From assembly GCA_903930095.1 (NCBI GenBank), contig CAIYXE010000061.1:1-10035 (forward strand): a stretch of DNA of 10,035 bases. Reading direction: 5' to 3'. This document shows positions 1-6,497 of the stretch, in pieces (the stretch's first letter is position 1; each line of letters opens with the position of its first letter). Source of the DNA: an uncultured Hyphomicrobiales bacterium. GTDB taxonomy: Bacteria; Pseudomonadota; Alphaproteobacteria; Rhizobiales; Aestuariivirgaceae. Below the pieces are notes generated by a model. It was not told where the DNA came from. It ran no database searches and saw nothing but the letters and a program-made list of their open reading frames with translations. The position numbers and the translations under genes are program-made.

Positions 1-579
1 AGCACCGCGGGCATAGCCCCAGGCGACGCCGTCATGGCGCACCGTGCCGCCGCGCCGCTGCAGCAGGCCGCCCTTGATGGGGAAGCGGGCGTTCTCATAG
101 TCGAAGAAGGGATACATCTCGCGGACCGCCGCGCGGTCGAGCAGTTCCGCGTCCACACCATCAATCCGCATGGCATTGCCGCGCCGCGCGAAGGCGTCGC
201 GCTGGGCGTCAGTATGGCAGAGGTTCAGCACACCCCTTTGCGAGACCATGGCGTTGAAGTTGAAGTCCTGCTCCAGGTTCTCCCACAGCTTCATCGACCA
301 TTCGTAGAACGGGTTGTTGCCGGCAAGCAGGTAGTTGGAGCGGATGATGGTGGTGTTGCGGCCGATATTGCCAGAGCCGAGCCAGCCCTTCTCGATCACC
401 GCCACATTGGTGAGGCCGTGCTCCTTGGCAAGGTAATAGGCGGTAGCCAGCCCATGGCCGCCGCCGCCAACAATGATGATGTCATATTCCTTTTTCGGCT
501 CCGGCTCACGCCATGCGGGCTGCCAGTTCTTGTGGCCCGAGAAGGAATTCTTGATGAGCGAGAATACGTTGTAACGCAT
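1..579 (-). CDS. soxB: Sarcosine oxidase beta subunit-like flavoprotein (or N-methylglutamate dehydrogenase subunit), 5' part
   Basis: Partial gene: the first 193 codons, running off the left edge with no stop. The product opens with MRYNVFSLIKNSFSGHKNW, typical of the beta subunit of heterotetrameric sarcosine oxidase. A dinucleotide-binding motif (IIVGGGGHGLA, residues 34-45) marks the FAD fold, followed by the family stretch GSGNIGRNTTIIRSNYLL at about 68-85. His182 in GGTVRHD corresponds to the histidine that carries covalent FMN in this family. The complex oxidatively demethylates sarcosine to glycine and passes the C1 unit to tetrahydrofolate. The homologous MgdABCD complex does the same to N-methylglutamate, and the nearby mgsABC-gmaS genes make that substrate possible here. 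The start at 579 has an AGGA element a few bases upstream. The gene is divergent from a GlxA-type regulator, a common arrangement for sox operons. Subunits D, A and G would lie outside the window. Family assignment is firm; the substrate is uncertain. Confidence 0.92.
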   Translation of the reverse strand, partial: MRYNVFSLIKNSFSGHKNWQPAWREPEPKKEYDIIIVGGGGHGLATAYYLAKEHGLTNVAVIEKGWLGSGNIGRNTTIIRSNYLLAGNNPFYEWSMKLWENLEQDFNFNAMVSQRGVLNLCHTDAQRDAFARRGNAMRIDGVDAELLDRAAVREMYPFFDYENARFPIKGGLLQRRGGTVRHDGVAWGYARGA

Positions 580-613
580 GCGCTGGTCCTGGACACTGTT
601 GGGGCGAGTTTAG

Positions 614-640
614 GCGGCAACCCCCGCTTCGTCTTGCAGC
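614..640. promoter_or_regulatory. Candidate operator between sox operon and GlxA-type regulator
   Basis: GCGGCAA (614-620) and TTGCAGC (634-640) form a 7-bp inverted repeat with one mismatch. The centre-to-centre distance is 20 bp, about two helix turns. It lies in the 90-bp divergent space and overlaps the proposed -35 box of the regulator gene, a good position for autoregulation and control of the flavoenzyme operon. Binding by the adjacent AraC-type protein is inferred from position only. Confidence 0.35.
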
Positions 641-663
641 AGAAAGCCATTTCCTGGTATATT
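634..663 (+). promoter_or_regulatory. Sigma70-like promoter of the GlxA-type regulator (leaderless start)
   Basis: TTGCAG (634-639) and TATATT (658-663) are separated by 18 bp. The -10 box ends 6 bp before the ATG at 670, so transcription should begin at or next to the A of the start codon. No purine-rich ribosome-binding sequence precedes that ATG, which fits a leaderless message. Confidence 0.5.
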
Positions 664-669
664 TGCGCC

Positions 670-1614
670 ATGTCATCCAGCTGCCAGACGGTCGGCCTGC
701 TGCTCGTTCCGGGCTTCGCGCTGATGTCCTATGCCTCGGTGGTGGAGCCGCTCCGCGCCGCCAACCTGCTGGCGGGGCGGGAGCTTTACCGATGGGTGCA
801 TATCACGCCGGGGCCCGAAGCCGTCACTGCCTCCTGCGGGGCCACCGTGCCCTGCGTGGCGCCCGCGGCGGCAGGGCCGGTGGACTTCCTCTTCGTCTGC
901 GCGGGCGGCAACCCAGCGGCCTTCCGCGACAGGGCCACGCTGGCATGGCTCCGCGCGCTTGCCGCACAAGGCGTGCGGATCGGCGGGGTGTCCGGCGGGC
1001 CGGTCATCCTCGCCAAAGCCGGGATCATGGACGGCTATCACATGACGGTGCACTGGGAGCACGCGCCTGCCGTGGCCGAGGCCTATCCCAACATCCTGCT
1101 CACCCGCTCGATCTATATTGTGGACCGCAACCGGCTGACCTGTGCGGGCGGCACGGCACCACTCGACATGATGCATGCGCTGATCGCGCAGGCACACGGA
1201 CCGGAACTGGCGCGCAAGGTGTCCGACTGGTTCATGCACACCGACATCCGCCCCGCGCAATCGGCACAGCGCGCGTCACTGACCGAACGCTACGGCGTGC
1301 ATGACGAGCGCCTGACCGCAGCACTTGAACTGATGGAGAGCCACCCGGGCGAGCCGCTGTCCCGCGCTGATACCGCGCGCCGCATCGGGCTTTCGACGCG
1401 CCAGCTCGACCGGCTCTTTGCGGAGAAGCTGGGTGCAAGCTTTGCCGGACACTACCGGGGATTACGCCTGGAGCGCGCCCGTGACCTGCTCCGGCAATCG
1501 TCGGTGCCCATCACCGAAATCGCCCTGGGTTGCGGCTTTTCAAGCGGCAGCCACTTCAGCCGTGCCTACCGGCAGGCCTTCGGCATCACCCCGGCAATGG
1601 AACGCCGCGGCTGA
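670..1614 (+). CDS. GlxA-family transcriptional regulator (DJ-1/PfpI domain + AraC HTH)
   Basis: A 314-residue regulator. Residues 6 to about 185 form a class I amidotransferase-like (DJ-1/PfpI) sensor: VGLLLVPGF at the start, then GGVSGGPVILAKAGIMDGY and TVHWEH at about 105-131. The nucleophile-elbow cysteine of true amidases is absent, as usual in these regulators. The C-terminal 100 residues carry the two AraC helix-turn-helix units (LSRADTARRIGLSTRQL at 230-246; ITEIALGCGFSSGSHFSRAY at 281-300). Relatives include GbdR and SouR of Pseudomonas, which control glycine betaine and sarcosine catabolism, and the rhizobial GlxA. The position opposite the sarcosine-oxidase-type gene suggests it activates that operon in response to an N-methylated amino acid. 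The frame stays open upstream to position 34, but that stretch is antisense to the flavoprotein gene. The protein homology begins at the ATG at 670. The effector is inferred. Confidence 0.93.
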   Translation: MSSSCQTVGLLLVPGFALMSYASVVEPLRAANLLAGRELYRWVHITPGPEAVTASCGATVPCVAPAAAGPVDFLFVCAGGNPAAFRDRATLAWLRALAAQGVRIGGVSGGPVILAKAGIMDGYHMTVHWEHAPAVAEAYPNILLTRSIYIVDRNRLTCAGGTAPLDMMHALIAQAHGPELARKVSDWFMHTDIRPAQSAQRASLTERYGVHDERLTAALELMESHPGEPLSRADTARRIGLSTRQLDRLFAEKLGASFAGHYRGLRLERARDLLRQSSVPITEIALGCGFSSGSHFSRAYRQAFGITPAMERRG

Positions 1615-1995
1615 TCAGGCCTGCGCGGAGCTTCGCTCCCGCCGGTCATAGGCGAGCTGCGCCTTGCGGATGGCATCCATGTTGGATTCGGCCCAATGCG
1701 CAAAAGCGGCCACCGCCATGGAGAGGTTCTCACCCAGCGGCGTCAACGCATACTCCACGGTGACGGGAACGGTCGGATAGGCCTTGCGTGAGACAAGGCC
1801 ATCCCGCTCCAGAAGCTTGAGCGTCTGGGACAGGACCTTCTGGGAAATGCCCGAAACATCGCGCTTCAGAACGTTGAAGCGCGTTGGCCCAAGCGCCAGC
1901 CGGTCCATGATGAGGAGTGCCCATTTGTCTGCGATGCGGTCGAGCACGGCGCGGGCAGGGCATAAATCACTGTAGATATCATAGTCACGCTTCAT
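1615..1995 (-). CDS. HxlR-family transcriptional regulator, single-cysteine, likely redox/electrophile sensor
   Basis: A 126-residue winged-helix repressor of the HxlR (MarR-like) family. The signature reads CPARAVLDRIADKWALLI (12-29), then GPTRFNVLKRDVSGISQKVL and LLERDGLVSRKAYPTVPVTVEY through the recognition helix and wing. The only cysteine is Cys12, just before the first helix, where YodB and QorR-type members carry the thiol that senses quinones or disulfide stress. The frame extends to an ATG at 2073, but the start at 1995 is preferred. Family homology begins there, the upstream ATG overlaps the likely -10 box, and the GGTTTCC operator (2012-2029) then lies upstream rather than inside the gene. 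It is divergent from an NmrA-like reductase, the classic repressor-target layout. Its stop abuts the stop of the convergent GlxA-type gene. Sensing chemistry is inferred. Confidence 0.9.
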   Translation of the reverse strand: MKRDYDIYSDLCPARAVLDRIADKWALLIMDRLALGPTRFNVLKRDVSGISQKVLSQTLKLLERDGLVSRKAYPTVPVTVEYALTPLGENLSMAVAAFAHWAESNMDAIRKAQLAYDRRERSSAQA

Positions 1996-2011
1996 CTGTT
2001 TCCGGCCTTCC

Positions 2012-2029
2012 GGTTTCCAATCGGAAACC
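2012..2029. promoter_or_regulatory. Operator 1: perfect inverted repeat upstream of the HxlR gene
   Basis: GGTTTCC-AATC-GGAAACC is a perfect 7-bp inverted repeat with a 4-bp spacer. It sits 16 bp upstream of the preferred HxlR start, in the leader or promoter of that gene. The same heptamer recurs at 2055 and 2091, so it is most likely a binding site for the HxlR protein. HxlR-family dimers bind such short palindromes. Confidence 0.7.
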
Positions 2030-2054
2030 AGGTGAGAAAGAGGTGCGTTCTTGT

Positions 2055-2067
2055 GGTTTCCATTGGA
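2055..2067. promoter_or_regulatory. Operator 2: GGTTTCC half-site, degenerate palindrome
   Basis: GGTTTCC (2055-2061) is followed after 3 bp by GGA, so the right arm is only partly conserved. It lies near the expected HxlR transcription start, between the two better palindromes. It is followed by a separate AT-rich inverted repeat, GATAT-CAT-ATATC (2066-2078). Confidence 0.45.
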
Positions 2068-2070
2068 TAT

Positions 2071-2099
2071 CATATATCTGTTTTCTATCTGGTTTCCAA
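2071..2099 (-). promoter_or_regulatory. Sigma70-like promoter for the HxlR gene
   Basis: Read on the minus strand, TTGGAA (2099-2094) and TATATG (2076-2071) are 17 bp apart. The -35 box lies inside operator 3 and transcription would start near operator 2, so bound repressor would block its own promoter. The -10 covers the alternative ATG at 2073, arguing against that start codon. Confidence 0.45.
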
Positions 2100-2107
2100 A
2101 TGAAACC
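2091..2107. promoter_or_regulatory. Operator 3: inverted repeat between HxlR and NmrA genes
   Basis: GGTTTC-CAAAT-GAAACC is a 6-bp perfect inverted repeat with a 5-bp spacer, sharing the heptamer GGTTTCC with operators 1 and 2. It lies 43 bp before the NmrA start and covers the HxlR -35 box, so one bound dimer could repress both divergent genes. Confidence 0.65.
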
Positions 2108-2150
2108 TGTTACCTCACCAATGATCCCGGCAGGGGAAAGGAGCAATGTC

Positions 2151-2984
2151 ATGTCAAGGATTCTCGTTATCGGCGCGACCGGCACCGTCGGCCGTCCGCT
2201 CATCAAGGAGCTGATCGCACGGGGCGAAGCCGTGAAGGCAGCATCACGTTCAGGAAAGCCCGTCGAGGGTGCTGAAGGCGTGCCCTTCGACCTGCTGAAG
2301 CCGGATTTCGACACGCTGTTCAAGGGCGTCGACCGCATGTTCCTGATGCTGCCTGCCGGTTACACGGACAGCAAAGGGCTGCTCCTGCCGATCGTGAACG
2401 CCGCAGCGGAACGCAAAGTCAAGATCGTGCTGCAGACCGCTTATGGTGTGAATGCAGATGACGCGATCCCCTACCGGCAGGTGGAACTGGCCGTCGAGAA
2501 AGCCGGTGTTCCCTTCGTGATCTTGCGGCCAAACTGGTTTGCCGACAATTTCCAGGGTTTCTGGAAAGGCGGCGTCACGCATGGCCAGATCTCGCTGCCC
2601 GCAGCCAACGGCAAGTCGTCATTCATCGATGTCCGCGACATCGCCGCCAGCGCCGCCGCAGCCCTGACCTCTTCCGAATTCGATGGCAGGGCTTTCGATC
2701 TGACTGGCCCCGCAGCCCTCTCCTATGCGGAGGCGGCGGAAACGCTCTCGCGCGTGCTCGGCAGGACGATCACATACCAGCACATCGAAACGGATGCCTT
2801 CGTCGCCATGCTCACGGGCGCCGGAGTCCAGGATGATTATGCGCAATTCGTGGCCTCGCTGTTCCATCCGGTCCGGGAGGGCTGGAGTGCCGGCGTCACC
2901 CATCACGTGAAGGAGCTGACGGGGCGCGAGGCACGCTCCATCCGCGACTACGCCGAACACAACAAGCAAACACTCCTGGCCTGA
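2151..2984 (+). CDS. NmrA-like NAD(P)-binding oxidoreductase (quinone/azo reductase type)
   Basis: A 277-residue atypical short-chain dehydrogenase of the NmrA group, close in length to E. coli QorB (YtfG). The Rossmann motif is at the very N-terminus (ILVIGATGTVGRPL, 4-17). A second conserved block, LRPNWFADNF (at about 130), and the FIDVRDIAASAAAAL segment are typical of NAD(P)H:quinone or NmrA-like reductases. No membrane segment or signal peptide is visible, so it should be cytosolic. AAAGGAG (2137-2143), 7 bp before the ATG, fixes the start. The longer open frame reaching back to 1917 overlaps the HxlR gene and is not used. With the divergent single-cysteine HxlR repressor it resembles the qorR-qor2 pair of Corynebacterium, where the reductase detoxifies quinones. 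The substrate is not determined from sequence. Confidence 0.9.
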   Translation: MSRILVIGATGTVGRPLIKELIARGEAVKAASRSGKPVEGAEGVPFDLLKPDFDTLFKGVDRMFLMLPAGYTDSKGLLLPIVNAAAERKVKIVLQTAYGVNADDAIPYRQVELAVEKAGVPFVILRPNWFADNFQGFWKGGVTHGQISLPAANGKSSFIDVRDIAASAAAALTSSEFDGRAFDLTGPAALSYAEAAETLSRVLGRTITYQHIETDAFVAMLTGAGVQDDYAQFVASLFHPVREGWSAGVTHHVKELTGREARSIRDYAEHNKQTLLA

Positions 2985-3010
2985 CGGGCCGCAGCCATGC
3001 ACGCATGAAA

Positions 3011-3041
3011 AAGCCCGGCGCGACCATGCCGCGCCGGGCTT
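3011..3041 (-). terminator. Rho-independent terminator between convergent NmrA and gmaS/glnT genes
   Basis: A perfect 12-bp stem pairs AAGCCCGGCGCG (3011-3022) with CGCGCCGGGCTT (3030-3041) around a 7-base loop. Read on the minus strand it is followed by a short T run, ending the gmaS/glnT operon. On the plus strand the stem ends in TT then C-rich sequence, so it is probably weaker for the NmrA gene, which ends 26 bp upstream. Confidence 0.85.
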
Positions 3042-3061
3042 CTGCTGCGTGATGGCAATGA

Positions 3062-4366
3062 TCAGCAGTCCAGTGTCGTGTCGCGTTCCCACTGGGTCAG
3101 GTGGCGGCAATACTGGTTCCACTCATTGTGCTTGAGCTTGAGATAGCCCTGGCACACTTCCTTGCCCAGCATCTCCTGCAGATAGGTATCCTGCTCGAAG
3201 TTCCGGAGCGCGTCGAGGAGGTTGAGCGGAAGCTTCTTCGCGTCCTTGATGGTGTGGCCCTCGGCATACATGTCGATGTCGAGGCGCTTGCCCGGGTCGA
3301 TCTGCTTTTCCACGCCATGCATGCCGGCAACCAGGATCGAGGCCAGCAGCAGATAGGGGTTGGCCGCGCAGTCCGGCAGGCGGTATTCGGCACGGCCGCC
3401 GTCGGGGATGCGCACCATGTGGGTGCGGTTGTTGCCGCCATAGGTGATGGAGGACGGCGACCAGGTGGCGCCCGAAATCGTGCGCGGCGCATTGATGCGC
3501 TTGTAGCTGTTCACCGTCGGGTTGGTGATGGCGCACATGGCGGCGGCATGCTGCATGAGGCCGCCGAGGAAGTGATAGCCGAGCTTCGACACGCCGAGTT
3601 CGCCCTTCGCGTCCTCGAACAGGTTCGTCTTGGCGTCCTTGTCCCACACCGAGAGATGCACATGGCAGCCGTTGCCGGTGAGGTTGATGAAGGGCTTCGG
3701 CATGAAGGTGGCGCGCAGCCCGTGCTTCTCGGCAATGGACTTGACCATGAACTTGAAGAAGGCGACCTGGTCGGCCGTCGTCAGCGCATCGGCGAAGTTC
3801 CAGTTGATCTCGAACTGGCCATTCGCATCCTCATGGTCGTTCTGGTAGGGGCCCCAGCCGAGGCTGGTCATGGTGGAGCAGATCTCGGCAATGACATCGA
3901 GCCGGCGCATGATGGCGGCCTGGTCGTAACAGGGCTTTTCCGCCGTGTCGCGGTGGTCTGATACTGCCGAGCCATCAGCGTTGATGAGGTGGAACTCGGG
4001 CTCCACACCGGCCATCAGCTTCATGTTCTTCTTGGCATAGTGCTCCGTGAGCTTGCGCAGCACAACGCGCGGCGCCTGGGCGAGCGGCTCGCCATTCATC
4101 CACGGTTCGCCCGCGACCCAGGCCACGTCGGGCCGCCACGGCAGCGGGATGATGGCGTTGGTATCGGGCATCACCAGAATGTCGGGGTGGGCCGGCGTCT
4201 GGTCCAGCCAGGTCGCGAAGCCCGCGAAGCCCGCACCCGCCTTCTGCATCTTGGCGGCGGCTTCCGCCGGAACCAGCTTGGCGCGCTGCACGCCGAAAAG
4301 ATCCGTGAAGTTGAACAGGAAGAATTTGATGCCGTTCTTCTTGGCGTAGGAGGCGAGATCGCCCAT
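3062..4366 (-). CDS. gmaS: Gamma-glutamylmethylamide synthetase / GlnT-type glutamine synthetase
   Basis: A 434-residue member of the glutamine synthetase superfamily. The N-terminal beta-grasp part has TDLFGVQRAKLVPA (21-34). Catalytic motifs follow: GVEPEFHL (120-127), NDHEDANGQFEINW (176-189), NLTGNGCHVHLS (228-239), and GGNNRTHMVRIP with RAEYRLPDCAANPY (310-338). The tyrosine adenylylation motif of GlnA is absent. These proteins are annotated either as GmaS, which ligates methylamine to glutamate with ATP, or as rhizobial GlnT. The upstream mgsABC genes favour GmaS, but the two names cover closely similar sequences. It is the last gene of the minus-strand operon, 73 bp after mgsC, with GGGAG 11 bp before the ATG at 4366, and a strong terminator follows the stop. 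An in-frame extension to 4480 overlaps mgsC and lacks family homology. Confidence 0.9.
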   Translation of the reverse strand: MGDLASYAKKNGIKFFLFNFTDLFGVQRAKLVPAEAAAKMQKAGAGFAGFATWLDQTPAHPDILVMPDTNAIIPLPWRPDVAWVAGEPWMNGEPLAQAPRVVLRKLTEHYAKKNMKLMAGVEPEFHLINADGSAVSDHRDTAEKPCYDQAAIMRRLDVIAEICSTMTSLGWGPYQNDHEDANGQFEINWNFADALTTADQVAFFKFMVKSIAEKHGLRATFMPKPFINLTGNGCHVHLSVWDKDAKTNLFEDAKGELGVSKLGYHFLGGLMQHAAAMCAITNPTVNSYKRINAPRTISGATWSPSSITYGGNNRTHMVRIPDGGRAEYRLPDCAANPYLLLASILVAGMHGVEKQIDPGKRLDIDMYAEGHTIKDAKKLPLNLLDALRNFEQDTYLQEMLGKEVCQGYLKLKHNEWNQYCRHLTQWERDTTLDC

Positions 4367-4400
4367 GATGTGTTTCACTCCCGAGATTTTTGATTTTTTC

Positions 4401-4416
4401 CCTCCGGCCGCGGAGG
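4401..4416. other. Intercistronic hairpin between mgsC and gmaS
   Basis: CCTCCG (4401-4406) and CGGAGG (4411-4416) pair around a 4-base loop. In the direction of transcription (minus) the stem is followed by an A-rich stretch, not a U run, so it is not an intrinsic terminator for the operon. It may protect or mark a processing point that sets different mRNA levels for mgsABC and gmaS. The role is inferred. Confidence 0.45.
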
Positions 4417-4439
4417 CCAGAGGGTGATCAGCTGTGATC

Positions 4440-5768
4440 TTAATATCCGCCGCGGCCGGGAATCCAGCCCGTTCCGGCAAGCGGCACCTGCGCCATGGCG
4501 GCCGCTTCGACCGTCAGCGCACAGAGATCTTCCGGCTCGAGGTTGTGGAGGTGGCTCTTGCCACAGGCGCGCGCCACGGTCTGGGCTTCGAGCGTCATCA
4601 CCTTCAGATAGTTCGAAAGCCTGCGGCCGGCCTTGACGGGGTCAAGCCTGGCGGCCAGCACCGGGTCCTGGGTGGTGATGCCCGCGGGGTCGCGGCCTTC
4701 ATGCCAGTCGTCATAGGCGCCGGCCGTGGTGCCCAGCGCCCTGTATTCCTCCTCGAGGTGCGGGTCATTGTCGCCCAGCGCCACCAGGGCCGCCGTGCCG
4801 ATCGCGACCGCGTCCGCACCCAGTGCCAGCGCCTTGGCGACGTCAGCGCCTGAGCGGATGCCGCCCGAGACGATGAGCTGCACCTTGCGGTGCATGCCGA
4901 GATCCTGCAGCGCCTTCACCGCGGGGCGGATGCAGGCGAGCGTCGGAATGCCAACATGTTCGATGAAGACTTCCTGCGTTGCCGCCGTGCCGCCCTGCAT
5001 GCCGTCCAGCACCACGACATCGGCTCCGGATTTCACCGCCAGCGCCACGTCGTAATAGGGCCTGGTGCCGCCAACCTTCACATAGATCGGCTTTTCCCAT
5101 GAGGTGATCTCGCGCAGCTCATGGATCTTGATCTCGAGATCATCCGGGCCCGTCCAGTCCGGGTGGCGGCAGGCCGAGCGCTGGTCGATGCCCTTCGGCA
5201 GACAACGCATCTGCGCCACGCGGTCGGAGATCTTCTGGCCGAGCAGCATGCCGCCGCCGCCGGGCTTGGCGCCCTGGCCGACGACGACTTCAATGGCGTC
5301 CGCCTTGCGCAGATCATCCGGGTTCATGCCGTAGCGCGAGGGAAGATACTGGTAGACGAGATGCTTGGACTGGCCGCGCTCTTCCGGGGTCATGCCGCCG
5401 TCGCCCGTGGTCGTCGAGGTTCCCGCCATGGACGCGCCGCGGCCGAGGGCCTCCTTCGCCTGCGCCGAGAGCGACCCGAAGCTCATGCCCGCGATGGTGA
5501 TGGGGATCTTGAGTTCGATGGGCTTCTTGGCAAAGCGCGTTCCGAGCACCACGTCGGTGCCGCACTTCTCACGGTAGCCTTCCAGCGGATAGCGCGAGAT
5601 CGAGGCGCCGAGGAACAGCAGGTCGTCGAAATGCGGCAGCTTGCGCTTGGCGCCGGCACCGCGGATGTCATAGATGCCTGTCGTCGCGGCGCGGCGGATT
5701 TCAGCCAGCGTATAGTCGTCGAAGGTCGCTGACTTGCGCGGCGGCGTGCGGGGAGTGTTCATGTCCAT
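4440..5768 (-). CDS. mgsC: N-methylglutamate synthase-type subunit C (FMN-binding glutamate synthase domain, GlxD-like)
   Basis: A 442-residue protein matching the FMN/2-oxoglutarate-binding central domain of glutamate synthase. Recognisable blocks are ITIAGMSFGSLSAQAKEALG (90-109), STTTGDGGM (118-126), GQGAKPGGGGMLLGQKI (164-180), KVGGT (231-235), VVLDGMQGGT (252-261) and the phosphate-binding SGGIRSGADVAKALALGADA (301-320). It should receive the amino or methylamino group released by the amidotransferase and form (N-methyl)glutamate on FMN. The segment that in GltB carries three cysteines for a 3Fe-4S cluster reads GRDPAGITTQDP (358-369) without them. GAGG 9 bp upstream supports the start at 5768 over the second ATG at 5762. 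Only 11 bp separate it from mgsB. Rhizobial homologues are called GlxD. Family is certain; the precise acceptor reaction is inferred from context. Confidence 0.92.
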   Translation of the reverse strand: MDMNTPRTPPRKSATFDDYTLAEIRRAATTGIYDIRGAGAKRKLPHFDDLLFLGASISRYPLEGYREKCGTDVVLGTRFAKKPIELKIPITIAGMSFGSLSAQAKEALGRGASMAGTSTTTGDGGMTPEERGQSKHLVYQYLPSRYGMNPDDLRKADAIEVVVGQGAKPGGGGMLLGQKISDRVAQMRCLPKGIDQRSACRHPDWTGPDDLEIKIHELREITSWEKPIYVKVGGTRPYYDVALAVKSGADVVVLDGMQGGTAATQEVFIEHVGIPTLACIRPAVKALQDLGMHRKVQLIVSGGIRSGADVAKALALGADAVAIGTAALVALGDNDPHLEEEYRALGTTAGAYDDWHEGRDPAGITTQDPVLAARLDPVKAGRRLSNYLKVMTLEAQTVARACGKSHLHNLEPEDLCALTVEAAAMAQVPLAGTGWIPGRGGY

Positions 5769-5779
5769 GTGGGGATGCC

Positions 5780-6463
5780 TCAGTAAGCGTCGGCGTGGTC
5801 GACGTTGAAATTGTAAAGCTTGCGGGCCGAACCGTAGCGGCGGAAATCCTGCGGCCGATGCTTCATCTTGGCGCGCTCGAGAAGCTTCGCGAGGTCTTCG
5901 AGATGCTCAGCCCGCATGTCCTTCTCGATGCAGTCGGCACCCAGATTGTCGGCGCGGCCCCTCACATAGAGGCGCGCTTCATAAATCGAATCGCCCAGCG
6001 CCTCGCCGGCATCGCCGCAGACCACGAGATTGCCGCGCTGCGCCATGAAGGCAGACATATGCCCCACCGAGCCGCCGACCACGATGTCGACACCCTTCAT
6101 CGAGATGCCGCAGCGTGAGGAGGCATCGCCCTCGATGACGAGGAGGCCGCCATTGGCGGTGGCCCCGGCGGATTCAGAAGCATTGCCCTTAATCCAGACG
6201 ACGCCTGACATCATGTTTTCGGCAACCCCCACCCCGGCATGGCCGTGGATGGTGATCTCCGCTTCCTTGTTCATGCCGCCGCAATAGAAGCCGACATGGC
6301 CCATGATGTCGACGGCGAGGGGGCCATCGAGTCCGCAGGCGATCGCGTGCTGGCCCATCGGGTTCTTGACCACCCAGTGGCGCTCGTTCGAATCCTTCGG
6401 CACCTTGTAGAGTTTCTGGTTGATGGCCGTGACACCCACGGCCTTGAGATCGAGTTCGTTCAT
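5780..6463 (-). CDS. mgsB: N-methylglutamate synthase-type subunit B (GXGXG domain, GlxC-like)
   Basis: A 227-residue protein corresponding to the C-terminal GXGXG beta-helix domain of glutamate synthase, here a stand-alone subunit. Successive Gly-rich turns are visible (GHAGVGVAENMMSG, GNASESAGATANGG, GDASSRCGISMKG, GSVGHMSAFMAQRG, GDAGEALGDSIYEA), about 20 residues apart from residue 74 onward. The Lys/Arg-rich tail (KMKHRPQDFRRYGSARKLYNF) is typical of GlxC/MgsB. The domain is structural: it holds the amidotransferase and FMN subunits together around the ammonia channel. The start at 6463 is chosen because homology begins at MNELDLKAVG; the frame extends upstream into the end of mgsA but reads as non-homologous sequence. 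It lies 34 bp after mgsA and 11 bp before mgsC. No strong Shine-Dalgarno is seen, consistent with reinitiation from mgsA. Confidence 0.92.
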   Translation of the reverse strand: MNELDLKAVGVTAINQKLYKVPKDSNERHWVVKNPMGQHAIACGLDGPLAVDIMGHVGFYCGGMNKEAEITIHGHAGVGVAENMMSGVVWIKGNASESAGATANGGLLVIEGDASSRCGISMKGVDIVVGGSVGHMSAFMAQRGNLVVCGDAGEALGDSIYEARLYVRGRADNLGADCIEKDMRAEHLEDLAKLLERAKMKHRPQDFRRYGSARKLYNFNVDHADAY

Positions 6464-6497
6464 GCGATTGTCCGTCCCTGCTAGAGCGTGGTGGTGA

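Noticed and set aside
34..669. In-frame 212-codon upstream extension of the GlxA-type regulator on the plus strand
   Set aside because: It is antisense to a clearly homologous flavoprotein gene; the DJ-1 domain homology begins at the ATG at 670 and a promoter lies just before that ATG. High G+C keeps the frame open by chance.
1996..2073. 26-residue N-terminal extension of the HxlR protein from an ATG at 2073
   Set aside because: It would put a perfect operator palindrome inside the coding region and overlaps the likely -10 box; family homology starts at 1995.
1917..2150. N-terminal extension of the NmrA-like protein starting at 1917
   Set aside because: It overlaps the HxlR gene and the operators; a strong ribosome-binding site and the Rossmann motif place the start at 2151.
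3101..3961. 286-codon plus-strand frame opposite gmaS
   Set aside because: Antisense to a complete glutamine synthetase-family gene, low-complexity product, no ribosome-binding site noted.
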